Source: Sphaerolaimus hirsutus (lineage: Eukaryota; Nematoda; Chromadorea; Monhysterida; Sphaerolaimidae). From it: a DNA stretch of 64,000 nucleotides. The number at the start of each line of letters is the position of its first letter. Positions within the stretch are counted from its first letter, which is position 1. This document shows, one piece after another, positions 34,285 to 45,954 of this stretch. The notes under the pieces are model-generated. The model was not told the DNA's origin and did no database searches. It was given only the letters and a program-made list of their open reading frames with translations. The stretch is taken from assembly GCA_964036195.1 (NCBI GenBank), contig OZ038459.1, forward strand, positions 3,407,206 to 3,471,205, given 5' to 3'. The translations under genes were made by a program, and so were the position numbers.

Positions 34285-35464
34285 GTATTAGGTTGTAAAC
34301 TAATGAAGTGTCTTTTTTCGCCATCTCATACAAATATACATTTGTGCTTTCCATTGTGTTGTACGTTGACCGATTTTGATGCCATTTGAGTATGTTGGGG
34401 TTCGGGGTCTGGGCTATGATGAAATGTTTTTGTTTGCTCAAATAATCCCCCAGTCCCGAGATAAGGGGGGGTCTATAAAAAGGCGGTCATTTTACGTGGC
34501 CAATATGCACATTGACTTTGAAGCTTAATAACTCAGCCATTTCTGGGCCGATTCGAATCGTTCAACACTTAAAATAACCAGGACAATCCGCATATTCAAT
34601 TTTTGTGGTCGAGTTAGTGATGTCTTAATCCCGTATGCCGATTTGACCCGGTTTGTGAACATGAAAAATAATCGTAATTATAATTTTTCAAGACGATTTT
34701 TTTGAAGTTGCTATCATATACTATAGACAAAAAGAATAAATCTGGCCCAAAAATTATTTCAATATCTCTCTCCAGTCAAAAGTTATATCCCTTTAAACAT
34801 TCGCCTCCCAACAATAAATAGAAAAATCTGCATGACGAGCAAATGCATGTGACTTCAGAAATCCATATCTCGGCCATTTCTCAGCCAATTTCCACCAATG
34901 AACACTTAAAATGATCAGAAAAACCTGTAAGTTTCATTTTTATGCTCAGGTTATCTGTATTCATCGTTCTTGATTAGTTATTCACATGTATGGGAGGCGG
35001 AAGTTTAAAGTTCTATTACTTTTGATTGGAAAGAGATATTGAAATAATTTTTGTGGTATATGAATCCCCATTGTCTAAAGTATATGATAGCATATTTAGA
35101 AAAATTTATTTTTGGTGTTTAAAAACTGGGTCAAATCGGCATACGTTATTTAGACATCACTAATCCGACCACAAAAATGGAATCTACTGGTTGTGCTGAT
35201 CATTTTAAGTGTCGAACAATCCAAATTGGCACAGAAATGGCTGAGTGAGTAAGGTTCAAAGTGAACGTGTAGATCGGCCATGCAAAATGACCACCTTTTT
35301 ATAGACCCCCCCTTATCTCGGGAATGGGGGATTATTCGAGGACCCCAAACCCCAACATACTCAAATGGCATCAAAATCGGTCAACGTACAAAAGAATGTG
35401 GGATGCACAAATGTATATTTGTATGAAATCGAAAAAAGACACTTCATTAGTTTACAACCTAATA
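34285..35464. mobile_element. Large foldback T1
   Basis: TATTAGGTTGTAAACTAATG to CATTAGTTTACAACCTAATA. Both arms (about 500 bp) carry the TTATAGACCCCCCCTTATCTC segment (in parts TTATAGACCCC and CCTTATCTC) in inverse. No gene seen. Confidence 0.75.
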
Positions 35465-35540
35465 TTTGTGTGGCTTTTCTGAAAACCGGGTACTGTATTT
35501 TTCATAAGGTTGTCAAACTACTCTAAAAATACGTCCTGAC

Positions 35541-35690
35541 TAGGGTGTCAAATTTCCGTTTTCCGTTTTCCGTTTCCGCAGGCAATTTTTTCCCGTTTTC
35601 CGTTCCGTTTTCCGGCAAGTGCAAATATTTGTCCGTTTTCTGGCAAGTGCAAATTTTTTTTCCGTATTCGTTTTCCTCAGAGGTGAGTAA
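35541..35690. mobile_element. Family K MITE, right end lost
   Basis: TAGGGTGTCAAATTTCCG followed by TTTTCCGTTCCG units; no matching right terminus. It lies within an L element. Confidence 0.55.
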
Positions 35691-35970
35691 AATAATACTT
35701 TATGTTTACATTTATTTTGAAAAAACTTCAGTACTTTTAACAACTCTGTCACACAATGGCACTCAATTCAAGCATGACACTAAAATCGAGCATGGTACAC
35801 TGTATTATATCATACATATTACTAGCAAAGAAAATGTAGGGTATAAACATGCTTTTGGCTATGTTACTTACATGCGAATGCAGCCCGTATGTGCAAAATG
35901 AACTGTCAGAACAAGTTAGCTACCATAATACCATGTTTTAAGTGCCATGCCTGAATATAGTGCCATGCTT

Positions 35971-36122
35971 TTTGGCTTATGAAACAATACAGTGTCATTC
36001 TAACTGGCTTATGAAACAATACAGTGTCATTCTAACTGGCTTATGAAACAATACAGTGTCATGCTAACTGGCTTATGAAACAATACAGTGTCATGCTAAC
36101 TGGCTTATGAAACAATACAGTG
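35971..36122. repeat. Tandem repeat, 32-bp unit
   Basis: GGCTTATGAAACAATACAGT followed by GTCATGCTAACT, about 4.5 near-identical copies, inside a larger inverted repeat whose other side is near 36180-36330. Confidence 0.85.
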
Positions 36123-36768
36123 CTTGAATTAAGTGACCCTCCCCACACAAAAATGCAAGGAAACATATGTAACTTCTGTTGTTTAAGGTTACTAATTGAC
36201 TATAGGCGATATTTTTGTGTGGGGAAGGAGTGCTTAATTCAAGCATGACTCTGTATTGTTTTTTCATAAGCCAGTTAACATGGCGATGGCACTGTATTCA
36301 AGCATGGCACTCTATTTGGGCATAAGCTCAAAAAAGCCAATACGGTAGCTAAGTGCTGTAAATTTGACAGTTTTCATCAGCATCATTTCTGAATGAATTT
36401 GGGTTCATTTTGGTTTACTATCCAATGGTCTAGCAAATCAATTATGTAGAATGCTCGAAAAACTTGTCCACATAAACAGGGATTTTATGCTAATCCAATG
36501 TAAATAAAGCGACATTATGCATAAATATTGACAAGATAGTACGACATTTTGCATGATTTTGGACACTTTGCACGGCTCGGGCTGGCGCCTGGTTGTGCTT
36601 TACTTACCTATTTCAGATTTTAATCCAGTGGCTATCAGACCACTGTCTGGCAAATTCTATTAATATGCTAGGTATTTATATTTGACTAATTCAATAATAT
36701 TCCGCGTTATCTACTAAGAGAAGACATAGAATTTAGGGCGCATACTTTTCGGTCCGTGTGTCCGTGTA

Positions 36769-37240
36769 TACCGTATTTCCTCGAAATACCCCCCCTCGAA
36801 ATACCCCCCCCCCCCCCTCGAAATACCCCCCCCCCTCGAAATACCCCCCTCAAAATGGACACTATGAACTTATAACGCCCCCTCGAAATACCCCCCCCCC
36901 CAAATTTAGTGTATAGAGAATGTAAATGACAAAGGCTGCGGTTTGTCATCTGGGTAATGCAAAACACACGTTAAGAACGATGACTCTGTTATGTGAGAAC
37001 AGTGATTATACGTCTACACACTTTTACAAGTCTTTAGAGTCTCATAAATGGCGATTTTTGTTGCATTTTCGACGTCTGCGTACGTTTCAGACGACAATTT
37101 AGTACTTGGTTTTCAAAAAATTTCTGGCGAAATAATAAACCCCCCACTCGAAATACCCCCCCCCCCCTTGTTTAACCCCCCCTCAAAATTCTCACTCTGA
37201 AAAAATAAACCCCCCGGGGGTATTTCGAGGAAATACGGTA
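36769..37240. mobile_element. Family B element, full length
   Basis: TACCGTATTTCCTCGAAATA and TATTTCGAGGAAATACGGTA are exact inverted ends. TCGAAATACCCCCCC modules flank a unique core with GTTTGTCATCTGGGTAATGC and AAATTTCTGGCGAAATAATA. Confidence 0.8.
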
Positions 37241-37364
37241 CACTGTATGTGCACATAAACTCGGGCAGGTGTTTCGCAGAAATATTTTGTAATTAAGATA
37301 TTTGATCATTGTGAGTACTGAGTAGTATTGATCATTGAATATGGGCGATTTGAGAAGATCTAGT

Positions 37365-37812
37365 TACCGTATTTCCTCGCAATACCCCCCCCCCCCCCGG
37401 GGGTGATTGTTTCAGAGTGAGAATTTTTAGGGAGGGTTAAACGAGGGGGAGGGGGCTTTTTTTCGCCAGAATTTTTTTGAACCCGCGGTATTAAAATGTT
37501 GTTTGTTACGTACGCTGATGCAAATGCAACAAAAAGCTCCATGTACAGACTACAGACTGTCTATAGACTTAAGCATGTAGATGGTGTAAAATAGGTTCTA
37601 ACGTAACACAGTCATTGTTTTAACGTCTGTTCTACATCGTCCGGATCACAAACAGTAGCTTTTGTCATGTACGTTCTGTTTACAGTCAATTTGGGGGGGG
37701 GGTATTTTGAGGGGGGGGGCTAATAAATTCATAGTGTCCATTTTGAGGGGGAGGGGTATTTCGAGACGGGGGTATTTCGAAGGGGGGAGGGGTATTTCGA
37801 GGAAATACGGTA
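37365..37812. mobile_element. Family B element, opposite orientation, full length
   Basis: ACCGTATTTCCTCGCAATAC and GTATTTCGAGGAAATACGGT ends. The core is the reverse of the 36769-37240 core, only 125 bp away, so the pair forms a large inverted repeat. Confidence 0.8.
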
Positions 37813-38145
37813 AATATGTAAATAGTTACATAAATACAGAAAATATGGACAAACCACAGTTTATTTTAGAACTTCTATTCTTTTGCGAAATAATGGAAAT
37901 AAATATACGACTGTGAACAGGTGTGTGTACTTCTTGTCGTTGTGAGTCCATTCTATTTTTATGCTTATTTGATCTCAGTGTTGTTGCATCCATCCGTGGA
38001 CCAAACAAAGATCTTTCTGCAAATTACATTTTTACGATTTCAATTTAAAATGACATTCTAAGAAAGTAAGAAACATCTCTGTGTACCGGGTCTAATTAAA
38101 CCGCGCACTAAATGTTAAGGCGCTGGCGCTGGGACCATAGTTGTT

Positions 38146-39443
38146 AAAATGTATTTACTTTTACTCAATAAATACGTATACTCGAGTATTTACAGAGTAA
38201 AAACGTTTACATTTCCTACAAATAAGGTTCCTGCACACCCTTTAACATATACATTTTGAAAGTACTTGAATGCACAAAACGTTTTTTAGATAGGCTTTTT
38301 CAAGGCATAAAAGAGAGAAAAAGCTAAGAATAGGGAAATATATACCACCTACCTATATAAAGGTACAAAACTGTAGCATCGCCTAGCCAGGATTTACCTT
38401 CACGTTCCGTTTGAATGCTCTAACTGACTGAGCTATTTACTAGGAGGCCACATTTTTGCACTGAGATAGGGCATAGGGGCTTATATGCGGCTAACAATGG
38501 CCTAACAATATAGACAGAATAGCTGAAAGTAAGCAAAAAGCATTTGAACTAATGATTCTGAAGGTGAAAACGTGCAAAAAAGTATGAAAAATTATGTGTA
38601 ACACATATACACATATAGACAGAATAGCTGAAAAAAGGCAAAAAAAGCATTTGAACTTATGAATTTGAAGCTGAAAAGGTGCAAAAAAGTATGAAAATAA
38701 TTGATTCGAGTGAAAATTAGGGCAATGTAAATATATAAAAATACCCACTTTTACATTTTCCAGGGAAAAAGTATGTCTAGTCACATTTACTCATGAGTAA
38801 AAGAAAAAAATTTACTCTACATTCTCTGTACTCAGGGGTCAGTAAAAATACATACTTTATGTTTATGTCTACTTCAAAAACTTCAGTACTTTCAACCAGA
38901 GTTGTTTAAAGTAATGGATTTTTTTCAAAGTATACGTAAACGTAAAGTATTTTTTTACTCACCCCTGAGTACAGAAAAAGAGTAAAGTAATTTCTTTTAC
39001 TTTTACTCATGAGTAAACATGAGTAAACGTACTTTTCCCCAACAGAAAACGTAAACGTGAGTACTTTTGTGTCATGTGGCCAAAATTTTCACTTCAAATA
39101 ACTCAATTTCATTTTTTGCCTATTTTAAGCAATTTTAGGCTGTGATATTTCCTTATATACACATTTTCAACTAGTTTCCCCTTTTTTAAGCATATTTCCT
39201 CCTTTGTTCCTTTCTATGCCTTTCAAAAATCTATACAAATCTATACAAGATCTTTATATAGATAAAACCTATGTAGGTAATCTGAAATACGTTTTCTGTA
39301 TACGAGTACTTTCAAAAAGTATACGTAAAAGCGAGTACAGGAACTTTTTCAGAGGAAATGTAAACGTATTTACTCTGTACTTGAGTATACGTATTTATTG
39401 AGTGAAAGTAAATACGTTTTAACAACTTTGCTTCAACAACTCT
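38146..39443. mobile_element. Two adjacent family L elements
   Basis: TTGTTAAAATGTATTTACTT to AACTTCAGTACTTTCAACC (to 38897), then AGAGTTGTTTAAAGTAATGG to TACGTTTTAACAACTTTG (about 38900-39430). A tRNA-like fragment lies in the first. Confidence 0.55.
38377..38450 (-). pseudogene. tRNA-like fragment, possible SINE head
   Basis: On the minus strand TAGCTCAGTCAGTTAGAGC (38435-38417) is a good A box of a tRNA gene. Downstream GGTAAATCC resembles a B box lacking two bases (GGTTCAAATCC). The acceptor ends do not pair convincingly. A degraded tRNA gene or a tRNA-derived SINE are both possible. Confidence 0.4.
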
Positions 39444-39756
39444 GGCTGGGACCGAAGCACCGGTTTTGGCCGCCGAAGTGCGTCAGCACCGGCGCCCCTC
39501 TTGAAAGAACCCCCCTCCTGTTGAGAAATTTTTAGAAAATATAATTAAATATAATCTCAGAAAATCTCTCAAGAAAAAAAAAATCAAATCTCTCTCAAAA
39601 AACCTGGAAAAAATATATAAATAAATATAAATATCATAAATATAAATTTGAGAGATTTTCTGATATTTTTAAAAATCTCAGAAAATCTCTCAACAAGAAA
39701 ATATAATTAAATCTCTCTAGAAGATCGTGAAAAAAATATAAATGTCAGAAAATCTT

Positions 39757-41234
39757 ATAAACACCTTCCCGATCAAGTCCGGCCGCCTATTTTTTTTTTC
39801 ACTTCGCAGGCCATATCTCCGGTTGCGGGAGGGGTGGAAAACTAAAACTTGGGTGGTATATAGGCGCAACCCCCCCACTACCCCGCATGAATAAATGGGA
39901 CAGCGGCGACTCACTATAGAAGGGGTCGCCATATATGTGAAAAAAATTTGCAGCGTTTTCGCTGTCCCACACAGGTCCGGCCCCCGGTTGATTTCTTACA
40001 CTGCGGGTCCCGTATCTCCAGCTGTGGGAGGGGTATAGATGTAAAATTTTTGGGGATGTGTTGCCAACACCCCTCCCCTACTATACACTGGCCAGGCGGT
40101 TTTTGGCAACTCACCACAGTGTGGGGTGCAAAGTTTAAAATTTATTAAAATGTTACTGTCCCACACAAGTCCAGCATCCAATTGAATTTTAAAAAATAGA
40201 CACTTTTGTGTTGTTTTCACACTAATGTGGTTGACAATGTGAAATAAGCATGAAATATCCTCTAAAAAATATCTTATATGACCCAAAACTGGCCACCACA
40301 TGAACCCCTTCCCCCAAGTGGGTGACAAAAAAATCACTTTTTACAACTTTTTTATTAGACACTTGAACGGCTGGTTTACAATAATTTATAGGGGATGGTT
40401 AAAGGTCTCAAGTTGTGTAAAAAACCTTACCTCAAAAATGCCTTCATAAGAAAATTTGCTGGGGGTGAATTTCAAATTGTAAAAATGACATCATTGCAGG
40501 AACAAATATAGGCAAAATTCACAATTTTAAATTTACCCCCAGCAAATTTTCTTATGAAGGCATTTTTGAGGTAAGGTTTTTTACACAATTTGAAACCTTC
40601 AACCCTACTCTATAAATCATTGTAAACCAGCAGTTCAAGTGTCTGATGAAAAAGTTGTAAAAAGTGATTTTTTTGTCACCCACTTGGGGGGAGGGGTTCA
40701 TGTGGTGGGCAGTTTTAGGTCGGATAAGATATTTTTAGAGGATATTTCATGCTTATTTCACATTGTCAACAACATTAGTGTTAAAACAACACAAGTGTCC
40801 ATTTTTTGAAATTCAATTGGATGCTGTACTTGTGTGGGACAGTAACATTTTAATAAATTTTAAACTTTGCACCCCACACTGTGGTGAGTTGCCAAAGACC
40901 GCCTGGCCAGTGTATGGTAGGGGAGGGGTGTTGGCGACACATCCCCAAAATTTTAGATTTATACCCCTCCCACAGGTGGAGGTACGGCACCCGCAGTGAA
41001 AGAAATCAGTGGGGGCCGGACCTGTGTGGGACACTAAAAAAGCTGCAAATTTTTTTTGCACTCGGCGACCCACCCTGTAGGGGGTCGCCGCGACCCCTTC
41101 AATTCATGCGAAGTAGAGGGGGGTTGCGCCAATATCTACCCCAAGTTTCAGCTTCTGGCGCGTCCTAGAACAGGAGATAGGACGTCAGAAGTAAAATAAA
41201 AAATGGGGGGCCGGACTTGATCGGGAAGGTGTTT
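39757..41234. mobile_element. Large foldback T2, about 720-bp arms
   Basis: TAAACACCTTCCCGATCAAG to CTTGATCGGGAAGGTGTTTA. Arms meet near 40490-40520 (TTTGCTGGGGGTGAATTTCA and its inverse). Arms diverge by a few percent to tens of percent by eye. Open frames inside are mirrored on both arms, so they are not genes. Confidence 0.85.
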
Positions 41235-41829
41235 ATTTTCTGAGATTTTTTAAATATAAATCTCCCAGAGATTTTTTCAATGCTAGTCGCAGAAAAAAGA
41301 TTCGTTGCTTGAACGATATATTGCACCTTTTTCTATCAATATTTTTCGATACTTTTTTGTGAAAGTGCTTGCGTAAATACGGCGATCGCGCCTTATCGAC
41401 TAACACAAAAGTAATTTTGGGCGTATATATTGCGGTTTGCCGAGTATACAATTAGGTAATTAATATTGGACATGTAAACTAACAAATTGCTCAACCAAAT
41501 GGACAGATAGTACATTTTTTGGATAAAAAGTGAAACTTGTAGGGTGGCATTCGTTTTCCAATAATGTTCTGTCTCGAAAAAAACAAATCGGTGTCACGTG
41601 ATGTGTTGTGACACATTTCCATGTAATTTAAGTGCTTTATTTCATATCACATTTAGGTATATATAATTGAAGTGCTTGTAAGCCAAATACATGTAATTGT
41701 GATTAGGGTTCAAATGGGATACCGATCCAAATTCCAAAACTTTTTGTGATTTTGCGGTTCCGATCCCAATCCCGATCCCGATCCTGAAACACCAAGCCCA
41801 TTTCCCATTTCCTATCGCCCAAAAACATC

Positions 41830-43657
41830 TACATGGTCGGGCTGAAAAGTCCCCGGGCAGTGCTTGCCATTCGCGCTAGGGGTAAGCTACGGTCATAAAA
41901 TTATGGCAGGTTAAGATATCAGATGTTTTGAGTTACCGCCCAAAATTTCGCCCCTCTAGCTACACCCACTGCGGAACTGTGGGGGTTACAATTTCGGTCA
42001 TTTTGTACTGATGTAGACATGGTGCTCTAGCTCAATGCTGCATTAAGTTGTGATCATAAAACTTTGGCTAGTGCAAGCCACCAGTGTTGGCAATGTGCCA
42101 GCACTAACAAACATTAGCTATGATATCATAAGCCTAGTTCATATTGTCATTACTGTCACTACCGAATACATCATTCTGCCTCTCCTTCACAAAGTGGTTA
42201 ATACAGGATGCATCTTGCATGCACACTGCTGTTGAACACAGGTACATAGGGAAATTTAAAACACATAACTCATTTACTGCACATTTCAAACAACTAGTGA
42301 TGTAAAGGCACCGGGGCACCGGTGCCCCGGTGCTGGGCACCGAAGGGCACCAGCACCGGTGCTGGTGCGGTGCCATTGCAATCTTCAGGGGTGCCATGCC
42401 GGTGCCGGTGCAATTTTTTTCAGAATAGCACCGGTGCCGGTGCGGTGCGGTGCCATTTTTTTGCCGGTGCCAAAGGTGCTAGCACCAGGGCAAAGTAAAA
42501 GGCACCGGGAAAGGCACCGGCCAAGGCTTTATGTGCTGTGCAATTTTGTCCATAGTATGTGGTTATTCATATTTCAAAAAACAGCGATATATTTACCCAA
42601 CCGTTTTTGCCTATTTTTTAAACCTCCCATCAAATAAATATACCTACTGTGAAATCCATTATACCCGATACGTGATCTGATGAGCGAATCTAAAATTTTG
42701 TTGAATTTTAAATGATTTTTATTTTTTATATTTATCTTACTTTTTTGTTCAAAATTTGTTGTCAGTTTATGACAGAGATAGTTCCATTCTCTGTACAGCA
42801 ACGACTCCGATCAGTAGACAATAGTGGCTATGGACATTGTAATGAATTAAATATTTTGTCTTTCATGTGTAATCATTATAATTGCTTCATAAAAGTGATT
42901 GCCACATCATTCTGATCATTTTAAGTGCTCAACCATCAAAATCGGTTGAAAATTCATAGAAATATGCGCTTCCAAAGGTGAGACCACTGAGAAACTGCCC
43001 GATATTTACTTGAGAAAATTCAGCCCGGTGCGGTGCCTTTCGGTGCTAGCACCGGCAACCCGCCGGTGCCCTTCGGTGCCGGTGCCATTTTTTCCAAAAG
43101 GCACCGGTGCCGGTGCGGTGCGGTGCCATTTTCTGGCCGGTGCCCCAGGGTGCCAGGTGCCCTTTTCATGCGTTGGCAAAGGTGCCGGTGCGGTGCGGTG
43201 CCATTTTTCCCGGTGCCTTTAACATCACTACAAACAACATTAAAATCACTGCATTACAACATGATCTCAGATGATCACCAAAAACATTCATCACAGTTCC
43301 CACGTTTCATGCACATCACCCTGATCTGCATATTAATTTTACCTTAATAGCAATGATGTTGATAAAAGTGTTGAATATTATCAGCACATTACCAACACTG
43401 GTGGCTTACACTAGCCAAAGTTTCATGATCACAACTTAAAGCAGCGTTGAGCTAGAGCACCAGGTGTACATCAGTACAAAAAGACCGAAATTGTAACCCC
43501 CACAGTTCCACAGTGGGTGGAGCTAGAGTGGTGAAATTTTGGGTGAAAACTCAAAACACCTGATATCTTAATCTGTCAAAATTATATGACCGTAGCTTAC
43601 CCCTAGCCTAGCACGAATGGCGAGCACTGCCCGGGGACTTTTCAGCCCGACCATGTA
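41830..43657. mobile_element. Foldback T3 with family C insert
   Basis: ACATGGTCGGGCTGAAAAGT to ACTTTTCAGCCCGACCATGT. Arms of about 450 bp (41830-42290 and 43205-43657); the C element lies between them. Confidence 0.8.
42297..43232. mobile_element. Family C variant with GGCACCGGTGCC interior
   Basis: TAGTGATGTAAAGGCACCGG at the left and GGTGCCTTTAACATCACTA at the right. CACCGGTGCCGGTGCGGTGC units at both ends and unrelated AT-rich sequence between. Nested in foldback T3. Confidence 0.7.
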
Positions 43658-43714
43658 TATAGGCAATCCCGATCTCAAAAAAATTTGCCAACACAATCAA
43701 ATGGCATTTTTGGA

Positions 43715-44150
43715 CTAATAAATGTGAACGGAAACCACAAGGTTCCACTTAATGCCATTTTTTGCCACTTTTCTGGCATCCAGATGAGTTTTTAGACCAT
43801 GGTTATGGCACCGGCACCTCTGCCATTCCTCAGAAAAAGCACCTGACACTTTGGGCGCCGGCAAAAAAATGACATCGCACCGCACCGGCACCCGTGTCAT
43901 TTCCAAAAAATGGCACCGGAACCGAAGGGCATTTTGGCGCCATTTTGGCAAACCTGCTGGCGCCATTTTGGCGCCCTTTTAGGAGCCAAAGGAGCCACGA
44001 AAAAGGGCGACAAGCGCCAAGGGCGCCATGGCGCCTCTCAGAAAGTGGGCGCCAGGCGCCAAGGGCGCCACACAAAAAGGGCGCCATGGCGCGGCGCCCT
44101 TTGGCGCCCTCAAATGGAGCCAGCGCCATGGCGCCATTCCATCACTACAC
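43715..44150. mobile_element. Family C element, GGCGCC and GGCACC units together
   Basis: GGCACCGGCACC units on the left grade into GGCGCCATGGCGCC units on the right; ends ATGGCGCCATTCCATCACTA. Confidence 0.6.
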
Positions 44151-44984
44151 AGGGCTGAAGGTTCCAAAGTTATATTTCTTAAGTAAAGATTAGTTTCTTA
44201 GTGGTCACACATTCGCAACTACACTACACATTTCCATGAATTCTCTACTGATTTTGATGGTTGAGCACAAAAAATGATCAGATTTATCTGGCGATCTCTT
44301 TAATGAATCGATTGGAATGATTAGAAATTATAGTTCAAACATTTAATATGCTTCAATACACATAGTAACTGTTGCCCACTGACCATCGTCGTTCATGCAC
44401 AGTGAATTTAACTATATCTTGTCATAAACTGACAACAAAATATGAAAAATGGTGAAATCAATATATTTAATATTTATGATAAAAAATACAACCCAACATT
44501 TTGTTCCCTATTCATATGGTGATGGTAAATTTAACAGTGTATTTGATAGTATATGGAAGGTTTTTCATAAACAGACTAAAAACAGTTTGGTATATTGCTG
44601 ATTTTAAATATGAAAAGGCAAATGATGTGAGCAAATTTTTTACAGCCCATGAAGACATGGCTGAAGCCTTTCCCGGTGCCTCTTACTTTGGCCCTGGTGA
44701 TAGCACCTAAAGGCACCCTCGAAAAAGGCCACCACCAGGGTTGGCAAAATCTCAGAAAATAAAAAAAATAAAATAAAAATAAAATGGAAAATTTAAGAAT
44801 AAAATAAAATAAAATAAAATGGAAAATTTCAAAATAAAAATAAAAATTGTATAAAAATTCGAATTTTTGTAATTTTTTTGTAAAATTGTATAAAAAATCG
44901 AATTTTTGTAAAATTGTATAAAAATTCATATTTTTTGTAAAAATTTTATTGTGTTGCTCGAGTTTCTACCTATCTATTTTGGGA

Positions 44985-45412
44985 ACTGGGTGCTGTACTA
45001 AGCCTTTGAAGTGTTAAATGTCATGTAAAATGTCATGCAAAGTGTCAATTGTCATGACAAATGTAAAGTAAAAGTGTGAATTGTCATGATAAATATAAGT
45101 TTAAGTGTCAAGTGTTAAGCATGTTGTATCTTTGTATCAAGCACAAATTTATTGTTTTGTATCCAAATCTTGTTGTTGTTTTTGTATCCAAATCATATGC
45201 GAACATCAGATTTTGATACAAAATGATTTGGATACAAAAACATAAAATTTGGATACAGAAATATTTGATGATTTGAATAAACAATTTATACTTTGCATGG
45301 CATTTATAATGACAATTGACGCTTTGCTTGACATTTGACATGACATTTGACACTTTACTTTACATTTGTCATGATAATTGACACTTTGCATGACATTTTA
45401 CACCCTGCACAC
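44985..45412. mobile_element. Family A copy, long subtype
   Basis: Arrays of GTCATGTAAAATGTCATG and the inverted counterpart surround a TATCCAAATCTTG core (45155-45260). Termini are degraded (GGTGCTGTACTAAGCCTTTG and TTACACCCTGCACAC). Confidence 0.45.
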
Positions 45413-45954
45413 TTCAGTAGTTGTTTTACCAAAAATGCAAACCATCGTTATCAATAATTGTAACCTTACACTTTTAACTAGCTAACAATACCTACTGCAT
45501 GCAACGTTTTGCAAAGTAATGAAAAAAATTTCACTTGAAAGTTTTTCATGTTTAGGTCTAATCATAACATTTTGTTGGCCTTGCATGCAAGATTCGATTT
45601 TTTGTAAAATTTTTGTAAAATTTTTGTAAAATGGTTCCATTTTATTAGTTTATTTACATTTTGGAATAAAATAAAATAAAATAAAATGAAACAAGAATAA
45701 AATTAAAATAAAATACATTTTTATACAATTTTTATACAATTTGTATACAAATGATTGTTATAAAACCAACCCTGGCCACCACACAGCACCGGCACCGGTT
45801 TTATTCTGAAAAACTGGCACCGACACCGGCAGGGCACCTCTGAAAATTGTTAGAACGCCGTTCCACAACCCGGTACCCCACTCCCCGGTACCTTTGACAT
45901 CAGTAATCCCGGTGCCATACTTAACGCGGTTCTTTATGTTTTACCTTTACCGTA

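Larger units (their letters stand above)
33171..35748. mobile_element. Family L composite hosting Q, M, T1 and K
   Basis: AGAGTTGTTAAAAGTACTGA at the left, CAGTACTTTTAACAACTCTG at the right, 2.6 kb apart. Q (33462-34062), the GGGATCGGGATCGGG block, T1 and K lie between. Confidence 0.6.

Noticed and set aside
35971..36122. CRISPR-like array
   Set aside because: Units are adjacent without spacers, and the genome is animal; it is a tandem repeat.
39996..41073. Open frames of 66-113 codons in foldback T2
   Set aside because: Same frames appear mirrored in both arms; no known domain.
43010..43347. Pro/Gly/Ala-rich frames in the GGTGCC regions
   Set aside because: Translations of hexamer repeats of family C on both strands.
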